Part shown: positions 18,615 to 26,261 of the stretch, piece by piece | How positions within the stretch are numbered: position 1 is the first letter of the stretch | How the letters are laid out: the number at the start of each line of letters is the position of its first letter | Source of the DNA: Halodurantibacterium flavum | GTDB lineage: Bacteria; Pseudomonadota; Alphaproteobacteria; Rhodobacterales; Rhodobacteraceae | DNA length: 64,000 nucleotides | NCBI RefSeq assembly: GCF_042681825.1 | Contig: NZ_JBHUGH010000011.1 | Location: forward strand, 95,863 to 159,862 | Reading direction: 5' to 3' | Program-made: the position numbers and the translations under genes | Notes under the pieces: generated by a model | Seen by the model: the letters and a program-made list of their open reading frames with translations, nothing else | The model's database searches: none | What the model was told of the DNA's origin: nothing

Positions 18615-20222
18615 TCAGACCATCATTTCCTTGGTGGCGGTGAGCTTGAGCGAGGGGTGATCGCGTTCGACCCGGTCGATATCCCACTGCAACCGCGTGA
18701 GATAGACCATATCGCCGTCATGGTCGGTCGCAATATGGCCCTTGTTCACGTTCACGAATTTCTCCACGTCCAGCTTCGGCCCCGAGATCCAGCGGGCCGA
18801 GGTGAACTGCGAGCTTTCGAAGCGCACGGGCAGGCCGTATTCCAGCTCGATCCGGCTTGCCAGAACCTCGAACTGAAGCGCGCCGACGACGCCCACGATG
18901 AAGCCCGAACCGATGACCGGCTTGAAGACCTTGGCCGCGCCTTCCTCGGCGAATTGCATCAGCGCCTTTTCCAGATGCTTGGCCTTCATCGGATCGCCCG
19001 CGCGCACATTCTGAAGCAGCTCCGGCGCGAAGGACGGGATACCGGTAAAGCGCAGCGCCTCGCCCTCGGTCAGCGCGTCGCCGATGCGCAACTGGCCGTG
19101 GTTCGGGATGCCGATGATGTCGCCCGCCCAGGCCTCCTCGGCCAGTTCGCGGTCGGCCGCCAGAAAGAGGACCGGGTTCGACACGGCCATCGGCTTTTTC
19201 GACCGCACATGCAGCAGCTTCATGCCCCGCTCGAAATGCCCCGAGGCGAGCCGCACGAAGGCCACGCGGTCGCGGTGCTTGGGGTCCATGTTGGCCTGCA
19301 CCTTGAAGACAAAGCCGGTCACAGGGACCTCTTCCGGGGCGATCTCGCGGCTTTCGCTGCGCTGGATCTGCGGCGGCGGGCCGTAATCGCCGATGCCGTC
19401 CATCAGTTCCTTGACCCCGAAGGAGTTGATGGCGCTGCCGAACCAGATCGGCGTCAGCGTGCCGTCCAGAAACGCCTGCCGGTCGAAGGCGGGCAGCAGT
19501 TCGCGCGCCATCTCGAGCTCTTCGCGCAGCTTTTCCAGCAACCCGGCGGGCACATGCTCGGCAAGCCGGGGGTCGGACAATCCCTCGATCTTGATCGATT
19601 CCGCCACACGGTTCCGGTCGGCGCGGTCCATCAGTTCCAGCCGGTCGCGCAGGATGTCGTAACAGCCGATGAAGTCGCGCCCCATCCCGATCGGCCAGGA
19701 GGCCGGCGTCACGTCGATGGCGAGGTTTTCCTGGATCTCGTCGATGATCTCGAACGTGTCCCGCGCCTCGCGGTCCATCTTGTTGCAGAAGGTCAGGATC
19801 GGCAGGTCGCGCAGGCGGCAGACCTCGAACAGCTTGCGCGTCTGGCTCTCGACGCCCTTGGCGCCGTCAATCACCATGATCGCTGCATCCACCGCCGTCA
19901 GCGTGCGATAGGTGTCCTCGGAGAAGTCGGAGTGGCCGGGCGTGTCGACGAGGTTGAACCGGAACTGCCCGTAATCGAAGGACATCGCCGAGGCCGAGAC
20001 CGAAATCCCCCGGTCCTTTTCCATCTGCATGAAGTCCGACCGGGTGCGCCGCGCCTCGCCCTTGGCGCGCACCTGACCGGCCATCTGGATCGCGCCGCCG
20101 AACAGCAGGAACTTTTCGGTCAGCGTCGTCTTGCCCGCATCCGGATGCGAGATGATGGCGAAGGTGCGGCGCCGGGCGATTTCCGTCGGCAGGGTCGGGC
20201 GGTTGTGCGAATGGTCCAGCAT
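18615..20222 (-). CDS. prfC: peptide chain release factor 3
   Basis: A translational GTPase (535 residues) that recycles RF1/RF2 from the ribosome after peptide release. G-motifs: G1 SHPDAGKTT, G3 DTPGHSDF, G4 NKMDRE. The start at 20222 gives MLDHSHNRPTLPTEIARRRTFAIISHP, matching the family's N-terminus; an earlier in-frame start would add 12 non-conserved residues. It is divergent from the CoA-binding protein gene to the right. Confidence 0.95.
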   Translation of the reverse strand: MLDHSHNRPTLPTEIARRRTFAIISHPDAGKTTLTEKFLLFGGAIQMAGQVRAKGEARRTRSDFMQMEKDRGISVSASAMSFDYGQFRFNLVDTPGHSDFSEDTYRTLTAVDAAIMVIDGAKGVESQTRKLFEVCRLRDLPILTFCNKMDREARDTFEIIDEIQENLAIDVTPASWPIGMGRDFIGCYDILRDRLELMDRADRNRVAESIKIEGLSDPRLAEHVPAGLLEKLREELEMARELLPAFDRQAFLDGTLTPIWFGSAINSFGVKELMDGIGDYGPPPQIQRSESREIAPEEVPVTGFVFKVQANMDPKHRDRVAFVRLASGHFERGMKLLHVRSKKPMAVSNPVLFLAADRELAEEAWAGDIIGIPNHGQLRIGDALTEGEALRFTGIPSFAPELLQNVRAGDPMKAKHLEKALMQFAEEGAAKVFKPVIGSGFIVGVVGALQFEVLASRIELEYGLPVRFESSQFTSARWISGPKLDVEKFVNVNKGHIATDHDGDMVYLTRLQWDIDRVERDHPSLKLTATKEMMV

Positions 20223-20300
20223 GGCGAGGTCTATAGGGCAGGGCGCCGCGCCGTGCAATCAGGGCTTTGCACCGCGCGCCAGTGCGCTATGGTCGGTTTC

Positions 20301-20717
20301 ATGGATATCGATGACGTGACCCTTCGCCAGATCCTGACGGAATGCCGGACCATCGCCGTGGTCGGGTTTTCGCCCAATCCGGCGCGGCCTAGCCATGGGG
20401 TCGCGCGCTATCTGGCGGGGGTGGGATATCGCGTGATCCCGGTGAATCCGGGCCATGCGGGCGAGGTCGTGGCGGGCATGACCGTCGTGGGCAGCCTGTC
20501 CGAGATTGTGGAGCCCGTGCATATGGTCGATATCTTTCGGCGGTCGGAACATGTCCTGCCGGTGGTCGAGGAAGCCATGTCGCTTGCCGGGCTGCGATGC
20601 GTCTGGATGCAGCTTGGCATTTCCAATGCCGAAGCGCGCCGTCTGGCGGAGGCGAAGGGCATTCAGGTTGTCGACAACCGCTGCACCAAGATCGAGCACG
20701 CCCGCCTGATCGGCTGA
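20301..20717 (+). CDS. CoA-binding domain protein (YccU type)
   Basis: A 138-residue Rossmann-like CoA-binding protein related to the N-terminal domain of succinyl-CoA synthetase alpha. The motif AVVGFSPNPARPSHGVARYL lies near residue 17, and PVNPGHAGEVVAGM and WMQLGISNAEARRLAEAKGI follow. Family members are of unknown physiological role. ATG 20301 is chosen because the conserved region begins right after it; ATG 20289 is an alternative adding 4 residues. No strong ribosome binding site precedes either. Confidence 0.85.
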   Translation: MDIDDVTLRQILTECRTIAVVGFSPNPARPSHGVARYLAGVGYRVIPVNPGHAGEVVAGMTVVGSLSEIVEPVHMVDIFRRSEHVLPVVEEAMSLAGLRCVWMQLGISNAEARRLAEAKGIQVVDNRCTKIEHARLIG

Positions 20718-20832
20718 GGGGCTGCTCCCGCCCGTCTTCGATGCTGACGCATCTCATCCCGTTGGGCCGGGCCGCGCTGACGCGCGGCTGGTACCTCAGG
20801 GGGATGCCGTAGCTCGACCGGTGAAGGCGGGA

Positions 20833-21147
20833 TTATCCCGCGCGCCCCTTTTTTTCCGCGATGCCGGACGTGCCCTCGCGCCGTTCGAGTTCGCGCAGCA
20901 CATCCGCCAGCGTCACACCGCGGGCGGTCAGCATGACAAGCAGGTGGTAAAGCACGTCGGCAGCCTCGGAGGTCAGGCGGGCCGGGTCGCCCCTGACGGC
21001 CTCGATGATCGCCTCGACCGCCTCTTCACCGAACTTCTCGGCGCATTTCTCGGGGCCTCTGGACAGGAGTTTCGCGGTCCAGCTGCTGTCCGGATCGGCG
21101 TTGCGCCGGCTCTCGACGGTTGCCGCCAGGCGTTCGAGCGCGCTCAT
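20833..21147 (-). CDS. hisE: phosphoribosyl-ATP pyrophosphatase
   Basis: Second step of histidine synthesis: hydrolyses phosphoribosyl-ATP to phosphoribosyl-AMP. All-helical MazG-like fold with the metal-binding pattern GPEKCAEKFGEEAVEAIIEA. 104 residues, normal for a stand-alone HisE. Its start overlaps the hisF stop (ATGA). A 15-bp palindrome (20827-20841) spans its stop codon. Confidence 0.95.
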   Translation of the reverse strand: MSALERLAATVESRRNADPDSSWTAKLLSRGPEKCAEKFGEEAVEAIIEAVRGDPARLTSEAADVLYHLLVMLTARGVTLADVLRELERREGTSGIAEKKGRAG

Positions 21148-21905
21148 GCGAGCCTCATCGGGATACCGGCTGCGGCCATGTGGGCCTTTGCCTCGGCGAT
21201 GGTGAAATCGCCGAAGTGGAAGATCGAGGCGGCCAGAACGGCACTCGCACCGCCCTCGACCACGCCCTCGACCAGATGGTCGAGCGTGCCGACCCCGCCC
21301 GACGCGATCACGGGGACCGGAACCGCATCGGAAATCGCCCGGGTCAGGGGGATGTTGAACCCCGATCGAGTGCCGTCCCTGTCCATGCTGGTCAGCAGGA
21401 TCTCTCCCGCGCCTTTTGCTGCGACGGTGCGGGCGAATTCCACCGCGTCGATGCCGGTCGGCTTGCGGCCGCCATGGGTGAAGATCTCCCACCGGCCGGG
21501 CGCCACGGTCTTTGCGTCGATGGCGACGACAATGCACTGGCTTCCGAAGTGATCCGCCGCCTCGGCCACCACATCCGGGTTTGCCACGGCGGCGGAATTG
21601 AAGCTCACCTTGTCTGCGCCGGCCAGCAGCAGGGCGCGCACATCGGCCACGCTGCGCACGCCACCCCCGACGGTCAGCGGCATGAAACAGTGTTCGGCCG
21701 TCCGGGTCACGAGATCGAACATCGTGCCCCGGTTTTCATGCGTGGCGTGGATGTCGAGGAAACAAAGCTCGTCCGCACCCGCCGCATCATAGGCGCGCGC
21801 AGCCTCAACCGGGTCGCCCGCGTCGATCAGATCCACAAAGTTCACGCCCTTGACCACGCGCCCGTCGGCCACGTCGAGGCAGGGGATGATACGGGTCTTG
21901 AGCAT
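21144..21905 (-). CDS. hisF: imidazole glycerol phosphate synthase cyclase subunit
   Basis: The (beta/alpha)8 barrel subunit that makes imidazole glycerol phosphate and AICAR from PRFAR, using ammonia from HisH. The catalytic aspartate is in IIPCLDVADGRVVKG, with the second in the TSMDRDGT block; the phosphate-binding loops (GGGVRS, ASGGVG) are present. Length 253. It lies 3 bases after hisA and overlaps hisE. Confidence 0.97.
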   Translation of the reverse strand: MLKTRIIPCLDVADGRVVKGVNFVDLIDAGDPVEAARAYDAAGADELCFLDIHATHENRGTMFDLVTRTAEHCFMPLTVGGGVRSVADVRALLLAGADKVSFNSAAVANPDVVAEAADHFGSQCIVVAIDAKTVAPGRWEIFTHGGRKPTGIDAVEFARTVAAKGAGEILLTSMDRDGTRSGFNIPLTRAISDAVPVPVIASGGVGTLDHLVEGVVEGGASAVLAASIFHFGDFTIAEAKAHMAAAGIPMRLA

Positions 21906-21908
21906 GAT

Positions 21909-22628
21909 CTAGCCTTTCAGAGCGGCAAGCGCCGCCGCGAGGTCGATGGCCCCATCATAAAGCGCGCGGCCCGAGATCGCACCGGAAATGACGCCCGTGT
22001 CGCGCAGCGCAAGGAGATCAGCCATCGACGAGACCCCGCCCGAGGCGATGACCGGGATCGAAACGGCGCGGGCAAGAGCCTCCGTCGCCTCGATATTCGG
22101 GCCCTGCATCGCCCCGTCGCGGTTGATGTCGGTATAGATGATCGCGGCGACTCCGGCATCCTCGAACTGCCGCGCGAGATCGGTGACGATGACGTTGGTC
22201 TCCTCGGCCCAGCCGCGTGTCGCGACGCGGCCGTTGCGCGCGTCGATGCCGACCGCAATCCGGCCGGGGAAGGCGCGCGCAGCCTCGCGCACCAGTTCCG
22301 GGTTCTCGACCGCGACCGTGCCAAGGATCACCCGCGCCAGCCCCTTGTCCAGCCACCGTTCGATCGTTCCCATGTCGCGGATACCGCCGCCCAGCTGCGC
22401 CGGAACCCGCACGGCGGCAAGGATGGCCTCGACCGCCGCCGCATTCACCGGCTCACCTGCAAAGGCCCCGTTCAGATCGACCAGATGGAGCCATTCGCAG
22501 CCTGCATCCTCAAAGCTCAGCGCCTGCGCGGCGGGATTGTCGCTGAAGACCGTGGCCTGCTCCATCTCGCCCTTGTAAAGGCGGACGCATTGCCCGTCCT
22601 TGAGGTCAATCGCTGGATAAAGGATCAT
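21909..22628 (-). CDS. hisA: ProFAR isomerase (phosphoribosylformimino-AICAR-phosphate isomerase)
   Basis: A (beta/alpha)8 isomerase of histidine synthesis, ProFAR to PRFAR. The N-terminus MILYPAIDLKDGQCVRLYKG and the blocks QLGGGIRD and IASGGVSSM are typical. The start at 22628 (ATG) is chosen over an upstream in-frame start because the conserved beta-strand begins immediately. Length 239. The 132 bases upstream separate it from the divergent DUF2147 gene and should hold both promoters. Confidence 0.96.
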   Translation of the reverse strand: MILYPAIDLKDGQCVRLYKGEMEQATVFSDNPAAQALSFEDAGCEWLHLVDLNGAFAGEPVNAAAVEAILAAVRVPAQLGGGIRDMGTIERWLDKGLARVILGTVAVENPELVREAARAFPGRIAVGIDARNGRVATRGWAEETNVIVTDLARQFEDAGVAAIIYTDINRDGAMQGPNIEATEALARAVSIPVIASGGVSSMADLLALRDTGVISGAISGRALYDGAIDLAAALAALKG

Positions 22629-22760
22629 GGCTGCCTCCGGTTTCGCCCGGCGCGGTTCTGGCATAGGTTGGCAGCGTTGGCAAAGGGCAAGGATGCCGTG
22701 ACGTCACACTTGGTCGAATCGCGCCGGCTGCGCAGGCTGCGCCGATATGGAGGAGGAACC

Positions 22761-23153
22761 ATGATGCGTAAGCTGATCCTGGCGCTGGCACTGGCCACAG
22801 CGGCAGCCCCCGCTCTTGCGGCGGACCCGGTCGAGGGGCTGTGGATGACCCAGCCGGACAATAACGGGAACTATGGCCATGTGCAGTTCATGCCCTGCGA
22901 CAGCGGCATTTGCGGCGTTCTGCTCAATGCGTTCGACAGCACCGGCGTCGAACGTCCGTCCGAGCATGTGAATACCTCGATCGTCTGGGCGATGCAGCCG
23001 CAGGGGAACGGGACATACGAAAACGGCCGGATTTTCGTGCCGGACATGGGGCGCGCGCTGAACTCCAAGATGGCGCTGCGGGGCGACCAGCTTGGCGTGT
23101 CGGGCTGCATCCTCGGCTTTTGCCGCGAACAGACCTGGACCCGCCTGCGCTAG
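22761..23153 (+). CDS. DUF2147 exported protein
   Basis: A 130-residue protein with a Sec signal peptide (MMRKLILALALATAAAPALA, cleavage before ADPVEGLW) and one DUF2147 domain (VEGLWMTQPDNNG... to the end), a small periplasmic lipocalin-like fold of unknown role. AGGAGGAACC just upstream is an excellent ribosome binding site and fixes the start. It interrupts the his cluster on the opposite strand, and its stop shares the bases CTAG (23150-23153) with the stop of hisH. Confidence 0.85.
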   Translation: MMRKLILALALATAAAPALAADPVEGLWMTQPDNNGNYGHVQFMPCDSGICGVLLNAFDSTGVERPSEHVNTSIVWAMQPQGNGTYENGRIFVPDMGRALNSKMALRGDQLGVSGCILGFCREQTWTRLR

Positions 23154-23788
23154 GGGCGCCAGCGCAGGAAGTTCGCGATCAGGCGCAGCCCCGCAGCCTG
23201 GCTTTTTTCCGGGTGGAACTGCGCGCCGATGAAGTTGTCACGGCCGATGATGGCCGTGATGTCACCGCCATAATCCACATGCGCCAGCCGTTCTGCGGGG
23301 TTTGCCGTGCGGAAATGGTAGGAATGGACGAAATAGGCGTGATCGCCGGTCGCTATCCCGTCCAGAACCGGGTGGGGGTTGTCGATCACCAGGTCGTTCC
23401 ATCCCATATGCGGCACCTTGAGCGCGGGGTCCCGGGGCGTGATACGGACCACCTCGCCCTCGACCCAACCAAAGCCGGGCGTGTCGCCATACTCGCGACC
23501 CCAGCTTGCCATCATCTGCATTCCGACGCAGATCCCGAGGAACGGGCGACCCTGACGGGTGACGGCATCCTCGATCGCCTCCAGCACGCCGCCGGCAGTG
23601 GCAAGCGCGCGGCGGCAGGCCGGAAAGGCGCCGTCACCCGGCAGCACGATCCGGTCGGCGCGGGCGACATCCTCGGGGCGGGACGACACGAGAACCTCTC
23701 CGCCGCCCGACTCGGCCGCCATGCGCTGAAACGCCTTTTCGGCGGAATGGAGGTTTCCGCTTTCGTAATCGACCAGAACCGTGAGCAT
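23150..23788 (-). CDS. hisH: imidazole glycerol phosphate synthase glutaminase subunit
   Basis: A class I glutamine amidotransferase of 212 residues that feeds ammonia to HisF. Catalytic cysteine in GICVGMQMMA, His and Glu in the FHPEKS motif. The start at 23788 overlaps the hisB stop (ATGA), and VDYESGNLHSAEKAF follows as expected. Confidence 0.97.
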   Translation of the reverse strand: MLTVLVDYESGNLHSAEKAFQRMAAESGGGEVLVSSRPEDVARADRIVLPGDGAFPACRRALATAGGVLEAIEDAVTRQGRPFLGICVGMQMMASWGREYGDTPGFGWVEGEVVRITPRDPALKVPHMGWNDLVIDNPHPVLDGIATGDHAYFVHSYHFRTANPAERLAHVDYGGDITAIIGRDNFIGAQFHPEKSQAAGLRLIANFLRWRP

Positions 23789-24375
23789 CAAAGCGCGCCC
23801 TTGGTCGAGGGGATCGCATCGGCCTTGCGCGGGTCGGTCTCGACCGCCTGACGCAGCGCCCGCGCGACGGCTTTGAACGCGGCCTCGGCGATGTGGTGGC
23901 TGTTCAGCCCGTGCAACTGGTCGATGTGAAGCGTGATGCCGCCATGGGTGGCGAACGCCTGAAAGAACTCGCGCACCAGCTCGGTGTCGAAACGTCCGAT
24001 CTGGGCACTTGGGAAGGCCATGTTCCACACAAGATAGGGGCGGCCCGAAAGATCGAGCGCGCAGCGCACCTGCGCATCGTCCATCGGCAGGTGACATTCG
24101 CCATAGCGGCGGATGCCCCGCTTGTCGCCCAGCGCCTCTGTCAGCGCCTGGCCGAGGGCGATGCCCGTATCCTCCACCGTGTGGTGATCGTCGATATGCA
24201 GATCGCCCTTGGCGCGGATGGTCATGTCGATCAGGGAATGGCGCGAAAGCTGGTCCAGCATGTGATCGAAGAAACCGACACCCGTCTGGTTGTCATAGCT
24301 GCCCGTCCCGTCAAGGTTCACGGTCACGCTGATCTCGGTCTCGGCGGTCTTGCGGGTGATGGTCGCGCTGCGCAT
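23788..24375 (-). CDS. hisB: imidazoleglycerol-phosphate dehydratase
   Basis: A 195-residue manganese enzyme that dehydrates imidazole glycerol phosphate. The metal motifs are visible: FFDHMLDQL, DDHHTVED and its second copy LNSHHIAEAAFKA. It is the monofunctional form, without the phosphatase domain of E. coli. The start MRSATITRKT at 24375 fits the family. Upstream lies the tRNA-Gly fragment at the island boundary, so its native promoter region may be only about 100 bp. Confidence 0.97.
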   Translation of the reverse strand: MRSATITRKTAETEISVTVNLDGTGSYDNQTGVGFFDHMLDQLSRHSLIDMTIRAKGDLHIDDHHTVEDTGIALGQALTEALGDKRGIRRYGECHLPMDDAQVRCALDLSGRPYLVWNMAFPSAQIGRFDTELVREFFQAFATHGGITLHIDQLHGLNSHHIAEAAFKAVARALRQAVETDPRKADAIPSTKGAL

Positions 24376-24480
24376 GTCTTTCCCTGCCTCTGGCCATGGT
24401 GTGCCTTGGTTTCGCGGCCTTATAGGCCGCAGGAACAGGCAGGGGAAGGCCCCTGTCATATTACCGATATCCGGGAAAAC

Positions 24481-24526
24481 TGGAGCGGGCGATGAGATTC
24501 GAACTCACGACCCTAACCTTGGCAAG
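24481..24526 (-). repeat. attachment site: 3' end of tRNA-Gly(GCC)
   Basis: Read on the minus strand, this is the 3' half of a glycine tRNA: anticodon loop CTTGCCAAG, variable region, T-arm GTGAG-TTCGAAT-CTCAT, acceptor strand CGCCCGC, discriminator T and CCA. To its right, the sequence does not continue as tRNA (no D-arm, no 5' acceptor strand), so the gene is cut inside the anticodon stem. Such 3' tRNA fragments beside a P4-type integrase are the classic product of site-specific integration. The intact tRNA would be expected at the far end of the element. Confidence 0.85.
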
Positions 24527-24644
24527 ATTGAGAAACTCTTGCGCCACAATATCCAGAAATGCGAAAATGCGCTACAAATCATATCGTTAGGCTGACCGCC
24601 ATTCGCCACAACTCGCCACGATAGACCTAAATTTCCGCCTGCAC

Positions 24645-24691
24645 TGCTTACATATTGCTTACATGGGTGCTATGATTAAGCCGTGTAAGCA
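24645..24691. promoter_or_regulatory. TGCTTACA repeats upstream of the integrase
   Basis: Two direct copies of TGCTTACAT at 24645-24653 and 24656-24664 (11-bp period) and one inverted copy TGTAAGCA at 24684-24691, all within 70 bases of the integrase start. They could be integrase arm sites or an operator. The seven Gs-and-As ribosome binding site (GAGGAAG) of the integrase follows. Confidence 0.45.
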
Positions 24692-24714
24692 GAACGATCA
24701 AGCGAGGAAGCGAC

Positions 24715-25986
24715 GTGGCCAAGCTGACGAAGAAGGCCGTGGAGGCGCTGGAAGCACCAGCTACTGGGCAAGCATTCTTGTGGGATGGAGAGCTCAAGGG
24801 CTTTGGCGTCCGCGTGACCAAGGCCGGAGTCAAGACCTTCATCATCCAATACCGAAACGCTGAAGGAAAAAGCCGCCGTATCAATATCGGCCGTTTCGGC
24901 ATCATGACCGTCGAGAACGCACGCGACGAAGCCAAGATCAAGCTAGGCGCTGTCGCTGCTGGCGAGGACCCCGCCGACACCGATGACGATCCCCACCATC
25001 AGGTCACGGTTTCCGATCTCTGCGATTGGTATCTCACGGAGGCCAGGGCTGGCCGCATCCTCGGCCGCCGCAACCGCCCGATCAAGAAGTCGACGCTTGC
25101 CATGGACAAGAGCCGTATCGAAACGCACATCAAGCCGCTGTTGGGCAAGCGCCTCGCCCATACCCTGAAGGTGGCCGACATCGAGGGGATGCAGTCCGAT
25201 ATCGTGGCTGGCAAGACGGCAAAGCCTCGAGGTAAGGGCCGAGGCGGCGTCACGACCGGCGGCCCCGGCGTTGCGTCTCGCGCTGTCGGAACCCTCCAGA
25301 GCATCCTTGGTCATGCCGCCCGGCTTGACAAGCTTGAGAGCCATCCCAGCCGCGGAGCGCGAAAGCTGGCCGGCAAGAAGAAGCAGCGCCGCCTGAGTGT
25401 TGCCGAGATTAAGCTGCTGGGCACAGCGATGCGGCACGCAGAGCGCAACGGCGAAAACCCGGTGGCGCTTGCCATCGTCCGGTTCCTGGCTCTCACGGGT
25501 TTCCGCATCTCCGAGGGCCAGGGCCTGCAACGGCCTTGGCTTCATGCGGACGCAGGTTATGTGGCGTTCCCCGACACCAAGGGAGACGCGCAGATCCGCG
25601 CGATCGGCCCCTCCGCCGCGAAGATTGCCGCCAGCCAGCCAATTCGAGGCAACAGCCCCTATGTCTTCCCATCCGACATCAGCGAGGGGCATTTCACGGC
25701 GGCTAAGGCCTGCCTCTTCAGGCTCTGCGCCAGCGTGGGGATCAAGGGGGTGACGCCCCACACGCTGCGCCACACATTCGGAAGCGTCGCCGGCGATTTG
25801 GGCTTCTCGGAGCTGACTATCCGCGCGCTTCTTGGCCATGCCGCTCAGAGCGTTACACAGGGCTACGTCCATATCGATGAGGCACTGAAGCTCGCGGTAA
25901 CCCGAACCTGTGAAGAGATCGCCACTTTGCTCGACGCCAAGGAGGAGGCCGCACCGACCGCCCGAAACGATAGAGCAGCCGCTTAG
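24715..25986 (+). CDS. tyrosine recombinase (P4-type integrase)
   Basis: A 423-residue site-specific recombinase that would insert and excise the element at tRNA-Gly. Domains: N-terminal DUF4102 arm-binding region (about 1-90, MAKLTKKAVEALEAP), core-binding SAM-like domain (about 100-210) and catalytic domain. The active site is complete: Arg264 (TGFRISEG), His349 and Arg352 (HTLRH), His375 (LLGH) and Tyr384 (GYVH). The GTG start at 24715 has GAGGAAG 5 bases upstream. It points into the element, away from the tRNA fragment 190 bases to the left. Confidence 0.93.
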   Translation: MAKLTKKAVEALEAPATGQAFLWDGELKGFGVRVTKAGVKTFIIQYRNAEGKSRRINIGRFGIMTVENARDEAKIKLGAVAAGEDPADTDDDPHHQVTVSDLCDWYLTEARAGRILGRRNRPIKKSTLAMDKSRIETHIKPLLGKRLAHTLKVADIEGMQSDIVAGKTAKPRGKGRGGVTTGGPGVASRAVGTLQSILGHAARLDKLESHPSRGARKLAGKKKQRRLSVAEIKLLGTAMRHAERNGENPVALAIVRFLALTGFRISEGQGLQRPWLHADAGYVAFPDTKGDAQIRAIGPSAAKIAASQPIRGNSPYVFPSDISEGHFTAAKACLFRLCASVGIKGVTPHTLRHTFGSVAGDLGFSELTIRALLGHAAQSVTQGYVHIDEALKLAVTRTCEEIATLLDAKEEAAPTARNDRAAA

Positions 25987-26018
25987 TCGACATCCCAAAC
26001 TACAGAAGGTTTGACGGA

Positions 26019-26034
26019 ATAGCTTGCAAGCTAT
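26019..26034. repeat. 16-bp perfect palindrome after the integrase
   Basis: ATAGCTTGCAAGCTAT, 33 bases beyond the integrase stop. It is not followed by a T-tract, so it is more like a protein-binding site than a terminator. The rest of 25987-26261 holds nothing I recognise. Confidence 0.4.
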
Positions 26035-26261
26035 ACGACGTTGGAGGCAAGTTTCATGCTGCCTTCGAAGGCGAGCTTCTCGGCTACGCTCCGCAGTGCG
26101 CTTCGCATTGATCACGGCCAGGTTGCTTGTCGACTGCGATCCACAGCGAGGGCGGTCTCGCGCCGATAGGCTCACGGTTCGAAACACGCCAACATGAGGG
26201 AGTTGCCCGCCTGCGGCAGGTGCGCCCTAGCCAACTCGCAGGCTCGCTACCGGTGAGGAGG

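Noticed and set aside
18420..20293. Plus-strand extension of the CoA-binding protein frame through prfC
   Set aside because: The extension is antisense to release factor 3; only the last 138 codons form the real protein.
24350..24595. Plus-strand frame with GAGDEIRTHDPNLGK
   Set aside because: This peptide is the well-known false translation of the reverse strand of a tRNA 3' end; the DNA is the tRNA-Gly fragment.
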